This document shows, piece after piece, positions 45,058-55,246 of a DNA stretch of 64,000 bases (its first letter is position 1; the number at the start of each line of letters is the position of its first letter). Under the pieces are notes generated by a model that had not been told where the DNA came from, did not search any database, and saw only the letters and a program-made list of their open reading frames with translations. Made by a program: the position numbers and the translations under genes. The DNA comes from Branchiostoma lanceolatum. Its lineage: Eukaryota; Chordata; Leptocardii; Amphioxiformes; Branchiostomatidae. Location: assembly GCF_035083965.1 (NCBI RefSeq), contig NC_089727.1, forward strand, positions 23,484,111-23,548,110. The letters run 5' to 3'.

Positions 45058-45305
45058 TACTGTCCCCGCTTCGTACTCAACCATCTAGTACTGCAAACCT
45101 ACGGAACCTCCTTACCACAGTAAAGGTCAGTAAAGAAAAGGAAACTGAAGTGGTACGGTCACGTGTCACAGTCATCGGGAGTAGCCAGAAGCAATCATGC
45201 AAAGAATCGTTCAGTGAGGAAGAATGGGGAGTAGACAACGGAAAAGATGGGAGAAAATCGAGAAGGGTGAAGAAAACTAGTTGCCAGATCTTGTGTGGTG
45301 CCACA
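45058..45305 (+). mobile_element. LINE ORF2 3' end remnant
   Basis: The plus strand, in two frames, reads KKRKLKWYGHVSQSSGVARS and then GRMGSRQRKRWEKIEKGEEN. LKWYGHV...GRR-G-RQRKRW is a well-known C-terminal block of APE-type LINE ORF2 proteins. One frameshift separates the two parts. No intact 3' tail is visible. Confidence 0.65.
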
Positions 45306-45983
45306 ACGTTCAAATATCTAGACTAAGGGATAAAAGATGAAGGAGATATATATGTATACGCATATACACTTGGTCTTGGTCTAAATGGCCCGGTCGAGGA
45401 CGAGGCGGCCAAAAACGCGCCTGGCCCGTTTGGAACGACTTGGGACGCGCAGGGACGGCGTCCCAAACGCTTAGCCTCAAGACGCTTTTGTTTTCACATA
45501 GGTCAGGTCTTGAAGTTACGTCCACTCAGAACATTTCAGCATACTCCAAGCTCAAATGAAGTATCCACCCTGATGCCACCGAGAGCGACACAGCCACCGC
45601 GGGATGCAGTCAACTTGATGGCGTCGATCCCATAGATCTGCCCCCTCGTGGTAAGTTCCTTGAAAAATCACTGTTTCCTTTTACAGAATTGCATCGCTTG
45701 CCAAACAGGTAATAGAAAAAGGTAACAAGACTCAACTTTGGCATCAGTTTGTGACAAACTTTAATCGGTTGGTAACATTACTTTGTCATAATCTATCGTG
45801 CTGTAACGTTATATACTCATACGGAAATTGATGGCATAGTGAGGCCTGCATGTTTCCATCGGTGACCGCCCTATGTTCCGAAATGACTATGTTCCGAAAT
45901 CGCTATGTTTCGAAATCCCAATGTTCCGTAATCCCTATGTTCCAGTTCACTCAAATAACAGAACTTGTCCCTAGTATGCTGTT

Positions 45984-45985
<2 letters not shown>
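45305..45985. other. No supported gene
   Basis: A short open stretch at about 45565-45650, reading HPDATESDTATAGCSQLDGV then DPIDLPPRG and ending at a consensus donor GTAAGT (45651), could be an exon, but no acceptor or start is clear. Around 45875-45945 five near copies of TATGTTCCGAAAT follow one another as simple tandem sequence. Confidence 0.25.
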
Positions 45986-46046
<61 letters not shown>

Positions 46047-46102
46047 ACACACATACATACGCATAAAGGCTACCAAAAACATAACATTCTCGGCAAAGGT
46101 AA
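45986..46102. repeat. (CA)n microsatellite with dispersed-repeat end
   Basis: About 65 bp of CA with few interruptions, followed by ACATAACATTCTCGGCAAAGG, the 3' hairpin of the ACTAGAG repeat family. It is therefore probably the remnant 3' end of another copy. Confidence 0.75.
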
Positions 46103-46337
46103 TAATTCATCCCGACTCCCTGCCATTTGAATTCAACAAAAGTCATTACGTATACCTGTGAAATATTGTAGATACAGATCATTAGTTGATACCTGAATAC
46201 CCATACAAAATATAGCTACATATTCTTTGGTTGGTCACTGGTTTGCAGTTAGAAAAACTTAAACATCTTAACACTTGTTTTTTAAAATCCAACTATGACA
46301 ATTCATTACTGACGAAAGTGATTTGCTGTTTGTATGT

Positions 46338-46392
46338 TAGACTATGTTGATTTGATTATATGAATGACATCCTCTGGGGAACCCAGCTAATG
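46338..46392 (+). mobile_element. MITE remnant related to 9237-9333
   Basis: ATGTTGATTTGATTATATGAATGACATCC-like sequence follows the left half of the 97 bp MITE; the right inverted repeat is absent. Confidence 0.45.
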
Positions 46393-46439
46393 GGAGCGTG
46401 CTATTGAAAAAAATGGCAAAAAAAAGTTGCTTTCATTAT

Positions 46440-48060
46440 GACATTAATTCGACATTAATTCATATTTATTGCATGTTCATGCCCTTCCGGGCTAAATGCA
46501 TTACAAGTAATACAATTGAGCATTGTAATAACAGAAAAAAAAATGAAGAAAACTATTCTATGTTCTATCTACCTCTAAAGTTTACACGCTACTTCTCTCT
46601 TCTTGAGACATGTGTACACGAATTCACAGAGTTTCTCAATTACCGATTGATTATTCGATGACATCAAGTATATGAACAGTTTGTCATTTGTTAAGTTTGT
46701 ATATCTCTGGTCTAGTTGTATTGCGTTAACCAAAGAGATGCGTAAATCTTTGTACAGTGAGCATTCTAGAATAAAATGTACTTCATCTTCTATAGAGTTC
46801 TTATTACAGAGTGCACATAGCCTATCGCTGGGAGGAGTCCGGCTGTATCTACCAGTTTCAATATGCAGTGGGTGGTCGCTAATTCTTAGCTTAGCCATGG
46901 CTCGGCGATGGCTAAAGTTTTTGATGTCAAGATATTTTTCTCTTTCATATGCCCGTTTGAATTTTCTGTATGTTCTTAATTTGTTGCCTTGGTTCTCTTT
47001 TTTGCCAGGGGAGTTTAGTTCTGAGTAAAATGTTTGTATAAAAATGTCTTTTAGTCTTTGTTTTAAAGCAGACTGTGCGTATGATGTATTGTGATCCTTG
47101 TTAATAAGTAGGTAGGCATAGCCCGACTCCTCAAGAATTTTACTAACATCGGATAACCAGCATGGTACTTTACTTCGATGCAATTCTTGCTGTACTAAAT
47201 ATGCTTCAAACTGAAGGCTACTTGTCGGCACCTCTTTAACCAATCTTTTGTAATATGAATATAATCTAGTGTAAATTGCAATCCATAACGAGAACCTACC
47301 CAGTTCTGCTCTTGCGGCGAGGTTGCTAGCATTCTTTCTAACACCCAGGATTGATTTACAAAACTTAAGATGTACTTGCTCGATTGGGGACTTGTCGTTG
47401 AGTCCACTTTTGCCCCACGCCTCCGCACCATAAGTTAGTATTGGGACTACGCATGCATCAAATAGTTTACAATAGACAGATATTGACGGGTTACTGTCTC
47501 CCAGAGTTGTTTTGATACTAAATAAAGCTCTCAGAGCTTTCTTTTGTAATATTTTTAATGCTGTTGTGAAGTTTCCCCCTGTCGTAAAGACAACCCCTAG
47601 ATAGCAGTATGAGGAGACGATCTCTATGTTCTTGTTGAGTGAATAAAATTTGAGGTTTGGGGACATATGTCCCTTTTTGTTGAATACAATTATTTTTGTT
47701 TTGTTTAGATTGATTGATAATTTCCATTTATTACAGAAAGCACCAAGAGAGTTTATTGCATTTTGTAGTCCATATTGGGTTGTGGACAGTAAGACAATGT
47801 CGTCAGCATAGAAAAGGCTTGATACCTTAGATGTGTTTAATAAGGGCGCATCGAAGTTTCCTGTATTCAGTTCATTTGCTAAGTCACTGATGTATAGATT
47901 AAAAAGTGAAGGACTGAGGACACAACCTTGCCTTACTCCAACCTCGATTGGAAAACATTCACTTAAACCTGAATTTGTCTTCACGCATGCTACCGATTGG
48001 CTATAAAGGCTTTTTATTATATTGAAGAATTTACCAGTGATGAAATCTTTGTGGTCAGAA
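46440..48060 (-). mobile_element. LINE-A family copy 2, 5'-truncated, uninterrupted
   Basis: Co-linear with the split LINE-A at 18601-23603, but with no insertions. The 3' UTR (46440-46574) holds TGCAATAAATATGAATTAAT on the minus strand, a polyadenylation-like signal. The coding part is open from the RT core to the stop. The 5' edge lies near 48060, within RT motif 3. Being shorter and open, it is a younger insertion than its split relative. Confidence 0.85.
46575..47984 (-). CDS. LINE ORF2 C-terminal part: reverse transcriptase and zinc-knuckle tail
   Basis: A 469-codon open frame that stays open upstream to the truncation near 48060. From about residue 8: FPIEVGVRQGCVLSPSLFNL (RT motif 4), SSLFYADDIVLLS (catalytic FADD-type box with YADD, about residues 55-67), KLSINLNKTKIIVF, then ILTYGAEAWGKS. 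Near the C terminus CALCNKN...EVHFILECSLY supplies a C-x2-C...H-x4-C zinc-binding tail typical of APE-type LINEs. The first residue is not a true start; endonuclease and the front of RT are missing. Dead as an element, but the frame has no stops. Confidence 0.85.
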   Translation of the reverse strand: MKTNSGLSECFPIEVGVRQGCVLSPSLFNLYISDLANELNTGNFDAPLLNTSKVSSLFYADDIVLLSTTQYGLQNAINSLGAFCNKWKLSINLNKTKIIVFNKKGHMSPNLKFYSLNKNIEIVSSYCYLGVVFTTGGNFTTALKILQKKALRALFSIKTTLGDSNPSISVYCKLFDACVVPILTYGAEAWGKSGLNDKSPIEQVHLKFCKSILGVRKNASNLAARAELGRFSLWIAIYTRLYSYYKRLVKEVPTSSLQFEAYLVQQELHRSKVPCWLSDVSKILEESGYAYLLINKDHNTSYAQSALKQRLKDIFIQTFYSELNSPGKKENQGNKLRTYRKFKRAYEREKYLDIKNFSHRRAMAKLRISDHPLHIETGRYSRTPPSDRLCALCNKNSIEDEVHFILECSLYKDLRISLVNAIQLDQRYTNLTNDKLFIYLMSSNNQSVIEKLCEFVYTCLKKREVACKL

Positions 48061-48685
48061 CACAGAGTGTGTTATGCAGAAATATAGAGTCCATTCTAAG
48101 TCACCGCACGGGTGTTTGTTGCCATTCTTTAGAATTAATCTGAAACTTTTTTAAGTATTTGTAATCCATATTTCATAGTTTCCAAACAGTTCGAAATATG
48201 TTTACAGTTTCTAATTGTTCTCACATTGTCGTGGAATATTCAAAATATTCATGGCACTGAGAATAATATTTTTGATACTTTCTAAAGATTGATTACATCC
48301 CCCTGCCTTTATTTCGAATTTTCTTTCTTTTTTTCGAAAGTAGAAATTCACAATCTGCTGTTAATTAGTTAATAGCATCCAAAAATAGACGGTTGAAAGG
48401 AGTGCCGATATCCCACGATACCCCGCGGTGCTCTGACGGCGGATCGGGAGTTATGTAAACAAACAGTTAATTTCTGCCTCTGTTAGCAGCACAACAATCC
48501 AGAAGAAACATTATCAGTGCCTATTCACTGTCTTATCTCTCGACTTCAATATCAACTAAACCTGGAAATCTTGCAGAGACGACCCAAATGCGACAGAAGT
48601 AACAGAAAGCACCGACAGAAGTTGTAAGTGGTAACAGTAGCCTGCCGCGCTGCCCTCCCCATGGCCCCACCAGGACCAAACATAC
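48061..48685. other. No gene seen
   Basis: AT-rich up to 48400, then more GC. No recognisable feature. Confidence 0.3.
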
Positions 48686-48687
48686 AG

Positions 48688-48750
48688 GCTTTATTGTTAG
48701 CTGAACAGGCTTTATTGTTAGCTGAACAGGCTTTATTGTTAGCTGAACAG
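48688..48750. repeat. 21 bp tandem repeat, three copies
   Basis: ACAGGCTTTATTGTTAGCTGA three times in a row without variation. The period is a multiple of three, so both strands are open across it (ALLLAEQ on plus, CSANNKA on minus). The plus frame 48628-48900 extends it to 90 codons with no known family. Confidence 0.85.
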
Positions 48751-48900
48751 TGTAAGATGAAATCCTCTCTGGTGGGATTTGTTTCGGAACTCGTGGGAAG
48801 TGTTGTTCCCGTGTTGTTCCGGCAGACGGCACCAGGCTGTTTCTCCCGGGGAAGAGTTGATACACGTTGTCTAAAATATCTATCTTTCAACGTATGTTGA

Positions 48901-50090
48901 TACAGTTTAAGATTTAAATGATAAACTCTAAACATTACTGTAGTATTTGTGTGACGTTATTACTGCGAACTTTCGTATTCATAATCATTTGACAATAGTT
49001 TCCACGGAGTTTCCTCCTACCCACAGAATAGACTCTCCCAAGAAGGCAGCAGCATTAGACATATCGCAACATAAATCTACGTCCTTTTTTGGTATACTTT
49101 TTTGGTGTTCTTCCAGAATCTTTGTGATTTTGTCGGTAAGAATTCCTCTTTAAGATATTACACTATCTTTCAGTTTACAATTTATTGATACCACGGGGAA
49201 GGGGAAAGCGTATTGCTTGCAAAGAGCCTCCCTTGCTTTGACAGCAGCCGAACTTGTTTGATTGATAGATAGCTCCCCTTTGCATCGTGCCGATTACGGC
49301 TAATTCCGCGTAACGTTAGATGAAACAGTTTTTGCGTCTTGCTTTCGGCATTTTGACCACTGTTGGTTCCTTGTAACGTTTGCTGGCCCTTTTTGTGCAG
49401 CAAACTACGGTTGGATTGTACTTCAAAATCCAGCCCGATGTCCATAGACAGTGTCACGCCACAGTGACTTCCTGCCTGGTCGGCGGTCCACGGCCGATAC
49501 AAAACACGCTTTGGTAGGATTAGCGGCTCGTTACGGGGGGCAAATGACCCATATCTTTATTTCGAATTGTTTCGAAACTTGACACAAACCAATTTATGTT
49601 TCAAATTTGTTTTAAAAAATGATCTCTTTTGACAGTCTAAAAAGCGCCAGTATAGATAGACCGAATTTTCATTTAAAAGAGGTCCATCCTTGAAGATGTA
49701 AGGAACCATTGGGTCTGAAGTTTTTGTTGGGAGTCCTTACCGAATCGTGGTTCCATCTTCGAACGGTGGCGGGAAATCTTGATCAGTACCAGTAATGGTA
49801 CTGCTGGTAACGCTGTCCACCGGAAATCGGACTTTATGAAATGCCGCATATCTCCTTTAGAATTAGGTATTGTATCCTAGGGAATTCTACATGGCTAGTA
49901 AGTAACCCCGAGATTATAAGTAGTATCAACGTGTTTAATTTCATGGCGTTTTTTCGCCGAAAATATGGGCTTTTGAAACTGCATTTCTTACCTATCTATT
50001 CTTGTTCTTAACACTACCTAAAGCGTTCGGAAATCACTGTTCGGCTCTCGGCAATCTTCGGTAGACTTCGGCATCCGTTCGTGTGATTCT
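48901..50090. other. No gene seen
   Basis: Mixed composition. A 106-codon minus frame (49182-49502) has no recognisable features. Confidence 0.3.
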
Positions 50091-50103
50091 TTCGAATAGA
50101 CGG

Positions 50104-50270
50104 CGGATCGGGCGTTGTGGTTGTTACAGTTAGTGTACGGTTCTCGGGAATCATTCAGTGGATTAAGTACACAGGTAGTGCGGATCGGGCGTTGTGGTTG
50201 TTACAGTTAGTGTACGATTGTTGGGAATCTTTCAGTGGATCGATTACACAGTGCGTGTTAAATTAAGTTC
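50104..50270. repeat. 77 bp tandem duplication
   Basis: CGGATCGGGCGTTGTGGTTG followed by TTACAGTTAGTGTACG occurs at 50104 and 50181; the tail TTCTCGGGAATC.TTCAGT continues as a partial third copy to about 50295. A (TA)n run follows at about 50367-50389. Confidence 0.7.
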
Positions 50271-50426
50271 TCGGGAATCTTTCAGTAGGCCGAGTACACA
50301 GTCACTTAGTCTACGATTCACCGAAACCTTTCCGTTTGCTTGTTTCTTAGCGGATCATCGGAGTTTATATATATATATATATATATATCCGGCACAGTAA
50401 TGCCTATTTCAACAAAAACTCGATGG

Positions 50427-50480
50427 CCTACCGCCTATGAGCAAACCGAAAGCATAACTATACAATAGGCGACGCCTAAG
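50427..50480. repeat. Short dispersed repeat, GCAAACCGAAAGC family
   Basis: GCAAACCGAAAGCATAACTA, then TACAATAGGCGACGCC. The same word order recurs immediately left of the large 5S array (about 55190-55238). Confidence 0.5.
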
Positions 50481-50635
50481 GTAATGAACAACGCTTTCGC
50501 TGCTTTGACTGCCACAGATGCAGGCTGGACTTGTAGCTAGGTTACGTGTAAATTAACTTTGGTTAGACTGTAGGTCGTGTGAGGAGGGCACAGGTGTACA
50601 GGGAACCATGGCTAAGATGTGGTTTTACCCAGGGG

Positions 50636-51080
50636 CTAACTAATTTCATTAAATGTTTTATAAAACGAAAGATCAAGTGATCGATCAGCTATATCAACAC
50701 CGTTCCACTGTCGTGATGCGTTGCATAGGGAATAAAAGACGTTTGGTATCGAGTTGTAGAAGAAAAACGGTAGCCGTAGATTAAGTTTGTTGCAAAGATC
50801 GTAAGAATTAGAAACGGAAACTTCAGGAGGGATCAAATCCTTGAGATACTGGCGAGTATGACCACGAACAATTTTGTAGAACATGATCAGAGAGTGAACA
50901 TGACGACGATCCGAAAGTTTTTCCCGACCTAGTTCAGCAAGAAGCGAAGAATACGAAGACCCCTATACGGCCCCTGAAAGTGAAACTGCAAGAGCGCATT
51001 CGTATTGGACTCGTTCTAATCATTGGGAATCACATAAAGTACAACCGTGCCATATAATGTCAGCATATTCAAGGAGAGGG
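50636..51080 (-). mobile_element. LINE 3' end remnant (jockey/CR1-like)
   Basis: The minus frame 50636-50884 reads MFYKIVRGHTRQYLKDLIPP and later SRQWNGVDIADRSLDLSFYK, the LFYKI...YL-DL-PP...WN-L pattern of a LINE ORF2 C terminus. The upstream sequence to 51080 continues as PLFVRPLLEYADIIWHG and LLAELGREKLSDRRHVHS with breaks. No tail is obvious. Confidence 0.65.
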
Positions 51081-51189
51081 CGAACAAAGGATTTATCAAC
51101 AACATCAAGTCTTTGTGTTGACATCTGGCATCCAGCTGGTAGAATTCAGTCCCCCCGGATCTCAGGGCGAGACTTTCTAGACCACCCAC

Positions 51190-51320
51190 AGCAGGGCGCA
51201 CCCAATCACCGACAGCTGGGCGTGACCGACAGCAGTGCGCAACCAATCACCGACAGCTGGGCGTGATCGACAGCAGTGCGCAACCAGCCACCGGCAGCTG
51301 GGCGTAACCGGCAGTAAGGC
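51190..51320. repeat. 41 bp minisatellite, about three copies
   Basis: GACAGCTGGGCGTGACCGAC-type units start at 51211, 51252 and 51293, with a partial unit before. GC-rich; units differ by a few bases. Confidence 0.75.
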
Positions 51321-51329
51321 TTAGCCAAC

Positions 51330-52400
51330 CACCGACCAACCAACCACGGTAAGGCGGAACCAGGGCAGGGCCAAAGACCAATCCATCACGCTTTTAGGAT
51401 GCTATATGACCATTTGACCATCAGAAGTTGGATCCTTTGTTCAAAATCCCTCGTCAGTATATGGGTTTGATTCCAAATACCAGGCCACCAAGAACAAAAA
51501 GGGAAAGTCAAGCGGCTTCGGTACTCAAGGAAGCAAAGAAGAGGCCAAAAAGCAGGTGACCTCCAGCTGTTTGGAGACGAGGAAAAGCCCAGGAAGCTGC
51601 CCACATACACCTTCCGCCAGAGACTCAGATAGCGGTCTGGAGGTTAGTGAAGTTCTAGGTCTAAACCTGTTGTACGGGGCATATATCAATGGTTTATTTG
51701 ACCCAAGCATATGTTTCTATACACATAGAACTTGCCGTTTCTATGTTTTATCACCACGTTATTTCGTGGTATGCATTAATTCTACTGTCCAACACAGTGG
51801 TTACAAACGACAAGTCTTCTATGTATCTTGCACACTGCGTGATGGAAAACTGATTTGAAATTGTAGCACCCCTGGCCTCCCATATGTACCTCATCATGAG
51901 TTCGTTTAGGTTTTACAGATTTTAATATGTGCAAACTTCTAAATACGGTTTGAAAGAGATATGATAAGTACCTTGATGATCTTTTCGACATGGAAATATT
52001 TCTTGTAAACTTACAAATTTACAAATATCCTGTTAAGCTCAGCCGACACAAATATCCCTAACCGGTGAGTTACAGATATTCCCAACAGTTCAGTTAACCA
52101 TTAATGTGCATTGATTTAAATCAAAGTTGCAGAAGCTTTGTTTATCTATTTGTGTTAGTGGATAAGACCATGGTCAAGTATAGTGAGAAACTTCTAGCAG
52201 ACAAATGTTTTTTTTTTCATGTCCAGTTACGGACGTGTCTAGCTTTTGGATTGGAAATGCTTTAAGTGTAGGGTTAAACAACGTTACCGTAGAAATCATA
52301 AGATATATGTCACCTAACACGTTTTGACTACCAATAGTTAGTTGCATGTCATGTATGGAACTTCTGTATAACCAAAGTTGAGAGTAATTCATCAGCTTGC
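51330..52400. other. No supported gene
   Basis: A basic open stretch ending GDLQLFGDEEKPRKLPTYTF then RQRLR and a stop near 51634 looks protein-like, but no start or splice model supports it. Confidence 0.25.
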
Positions 52401-52410
52401 TTTTTTTCAG

Positions 52411-52488
52411 GAGTTACGAGATAATAAGGATGAAGGAAGGCTGGAGCAACCAGACCGGGCAACGTATCTGGAGGACAAGTTACATTGA
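52411..52488 (+). CDS. Possible terminal exon, 25 codons, unknown gene
   Basis: A strong acceptor (GCTTGCTTTTTTTCAG ending at 52410) is followed by ELRDNKDEGRLEQPDRATYL then EDKLH and a TGA. The charged composition is protein-like, but another frame is open for longer through the same stretch, so the reading is uncertain. No partner exon is identified. Confidence 0.2.
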   Translation, partial: ELRDNKDEGRLEQPDRATYLEDKLH

Positions 52489-52489
52489 G

Positions 52490-55090
52490 ACTGTTCAAAC
52501 AATTTGCCTAGACAACATGGCTAGTAACATTCATCTCCTCTTCTTTTTTCCCCTTGTTTATTCGATTACGATGAATGGAGGGGGATACAAAACAGCTCTA
52601 CAAGCCTTGTCTACCCCCTCCAAATTAAACTTTTTGCTTGTTAAGTTTCATTTTCCATCATAACAAGCCCATATATTACATAGTCAACATACTCATACTG
52701 AATTGAAATGGTTGGTTTAAAAACTGAACTTGGAATGCCCAAGTATTTTAACCAGGTACTTAAAAACCAGACCATGCTTGGTTTGGGGCTGGGGAAGAGG
52801 GATGGATGGTGTGTTGGTTTGATCAATAAGATTGTACATTGTATGAAAGGGCATGACATTTCAATCACCTAAGAGGTCTTTTCCAATAACAGTTTAGTTA
52901 AGTAACTACTAATATCAATGCAACCAAATACGATCGTAATTCGATCAGCATTACTGGGAAGTGCGTCAGGCATGCGGTCGGTAGACGTTGTGTGCGTCCG
53001 GAATACGCTCGGCATACGCACCTGATACACACCTATTCGCTACAAAGACCATAGTATTGCGCACTTAATACGCAGATCACACATGTACATGTCTCATACG
53101 CAATGGATTCGCTGAACTCGTTATTCACACGCTATATGTGCGCCACGTATAGTCACAAAAAAACGTCAGCCCGGTGAGACCTGTCAGAAATTTAATAGTG
53201 ACGGGCGCATAACGCCGAATTTTACCACCTACTGGCTTGGGGGTCGCCTCTCCGGTCGCCAGCAGCCGTTAAAACTTATTCAAATCGGCTCTGCCGCAAA
53301 CTTCCTTAGATTTACTGGTTTTCTTTGCAAAATTCTAAGCTCTCAATATCTTCACACACCGATTTTTGCTCGTTAAAGTCAAATAAAGATGACCAAATAT
53401 GCAACACCTTTTTGGACGTCATGTGTCGCATGAAGTCTGTCAAATGACGGAAATGACGGATATGCTGACTAGGTAACTAAATTTTGCCGTTTTTGTTGAC
53501 CTGCGTAACATGTAATTCATGTGTTGGGTCATTGTAAGGGCTTTCCTTGATAACTGAGCAACATGTCAGACTCTCAACCTTTGTTTACTAGTTTGAATAA
53601 ATATAGATAAATGAATAGATAGAAAAAAGGGACCAATTTGTTCCTCGGTGAACGGCAGTGAATGATGTTTCTTTTTGTGCCCGCAGGTGATCTACGCCGC
53701 AAACACCTTCGGAATGCATATGGGGTTCACTTGAGTCAACGAGGAAGGAAGGAGTGTGCGCTGATAACATCAACCCAGGAGAAACAAACATTGAATTCAG
53801 GATCACCACAAAGGCAAAACAAAACAAAACAAATATGTTCCTGACACATTCTACACATAGGTACCGCTGTAGGGGAAGTCGGGAGATGGAGATCTTCTAC
53901 TGGATGTCTGTGAGACGAGCTGCATCCCTAGGGGGTCTGTAACAGACGCCCGTGCGTCCGTAACGTCGGGACCGAGGGAAGCCACACAACATGCGTCGTC
54001 GACAAAAAGAAGGGAACGAGAGAGAACCAGATCTGTAGCAGAGCCACGATGTGAAGTCAATAGATTGCGCTGCTACAGCTGCTACTACAGCGAGACAAAA
54101 CCTGACGCCAGTTAGAAATATCCGACTGACTTGAACATGTTTATACCACGGATATACTAATATATTGTCTATTCCATTATGTATTTTGTGTGTTTATAGT
54201 AGTGATCTATTGTATATGTATATCGAAATCGTACACTAGGTTATTAACCTGGCCGATGACGGTTCTAATCAAACCTGGGGGAGATGTAGCCTGACTACAT
54301 CGCGCTCCTAGCGGCCGGCCCGACGGATACCGCCCCCAAGAGGGGGTCATTAACCTCCGCCAGGGAAAGCTTGTGTAAACACAGGCTAGGGGTGGATGTA
54401 CCAAAATGAAATTGAAAACCCCACACGAATATTGTAAACAATCAGTGTGTACGAAAGCTCTGATACGATTGCACGCTCTCACGAAACTTGCAAGAACACG
54501 CTCTCACCAACTTGCAAGAAGATACTCGGAACACTTCATCTTGTACTTACTGACACAGTTTGCTGTTATTGTTGTGCCATGATTCCCAAAATTGTGTTTT
54601 CCTTTTGTTATTCTTTACTGAAGAGGACTACAAAGCCAGTCACAGAAAGATGCAGTTACCAATGTTCTGTGGAGTTAGCAGGTAATTCAAGAGGTCTGTC
54701 TGATAAGACAGAATAAAAAAAACATGTTAACATGCTATCGGCAAGTTAGTTCAGTCCAGGACGCAGTGAGAGCCTCAGTTAAGACTGATGTTAGCATAGC
54801 CAGTATGACGTAGTCATAGTCAGTCCGTCTTAAAAGTCTCCCGTGCTCAGTGTACGGAAAGCCTTGTCTCTGTGTCCTTTCTTTATCCTTACTATGTTAG
54901 TCTTTCGAAGCTTCAAAGATACAGCTAAAATTCATTCATGATAACAAAAACCAAAAACTTTTAAGACATTGAGAAACAGCTGTGATGTATGGGTATATAT
55001 TGCAACATCCAGAAAGTTTCTTTCAAACATCGATAAACAGCTGGAAAAGTGTATACTGTATAAATTATCGCCTTTTCTATGCCGTATGCA
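52490..55090. other. No supported gene
   Basis: Mostly AT-rich with GC-rich islands near 53180-53300 and 54230-54370. A TTTTTGTGCCCGCAG acceptor at about 53681-53695, followed by VIYAANTFGMHMGFT and a stop, is another short exon candidate without support. Confidence 0.3.
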
Positions 55091-55238
55091 ATGGAATTTG
55101 CCCTTGCTATAGAAAAGGCCATACCTACAAGGCGTTGCCAAAAAGTAATTCCCTAGGGAATGCGTTCGCGGAAATCCTAGAATATTTGGCAAACCGAAAG
55201 CAGTACTATACAATAGGCTCCGCCCCTGAGGCGTCGCC
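55091..55238. repeat. Short dispersed repeat bordering the 5S array
   Basis: Contains an inverted pair (CGCCTTTTCTAT / ATAGAAAAGGC), then GCAAACCGAAAGCAGTACTA and TACAATAGGCTCCGCCCC, shared with 50427-50480. Its last bases GGCGTCGCC abut the 5S terminator A-run (T-run on the minus strand). Confidence 0.5.
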
Positions 55239-55243
55239 AAAAA
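55239..55243 (-). terminator. Pol III terminator of the first 5S gene of array F
   Basis: On the minus strand each 5S gene ends ...GTAGGCAT-CTC-TTTTT. The T5 run starts 4 nt past the gene end and is followed in inner units by two further T runs. T4 or more on the non-template strand is the standard RNA polymerase III stop. Every full gene has it, at 196 bp steps. Confidence 0.8.
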
Positions 55244-55246
55244 GAG

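Noticed and set aside
45850-46161. 103-codon frames on both strands
   Set aside because: They are mainly (CA)n microsatellite read as TH or VC repeats.
51556-51858. 100-codon plus-strand frame
   Set aside because: No family; other frames through the same stretch look equally protein-like and none has a supported start or splice site.
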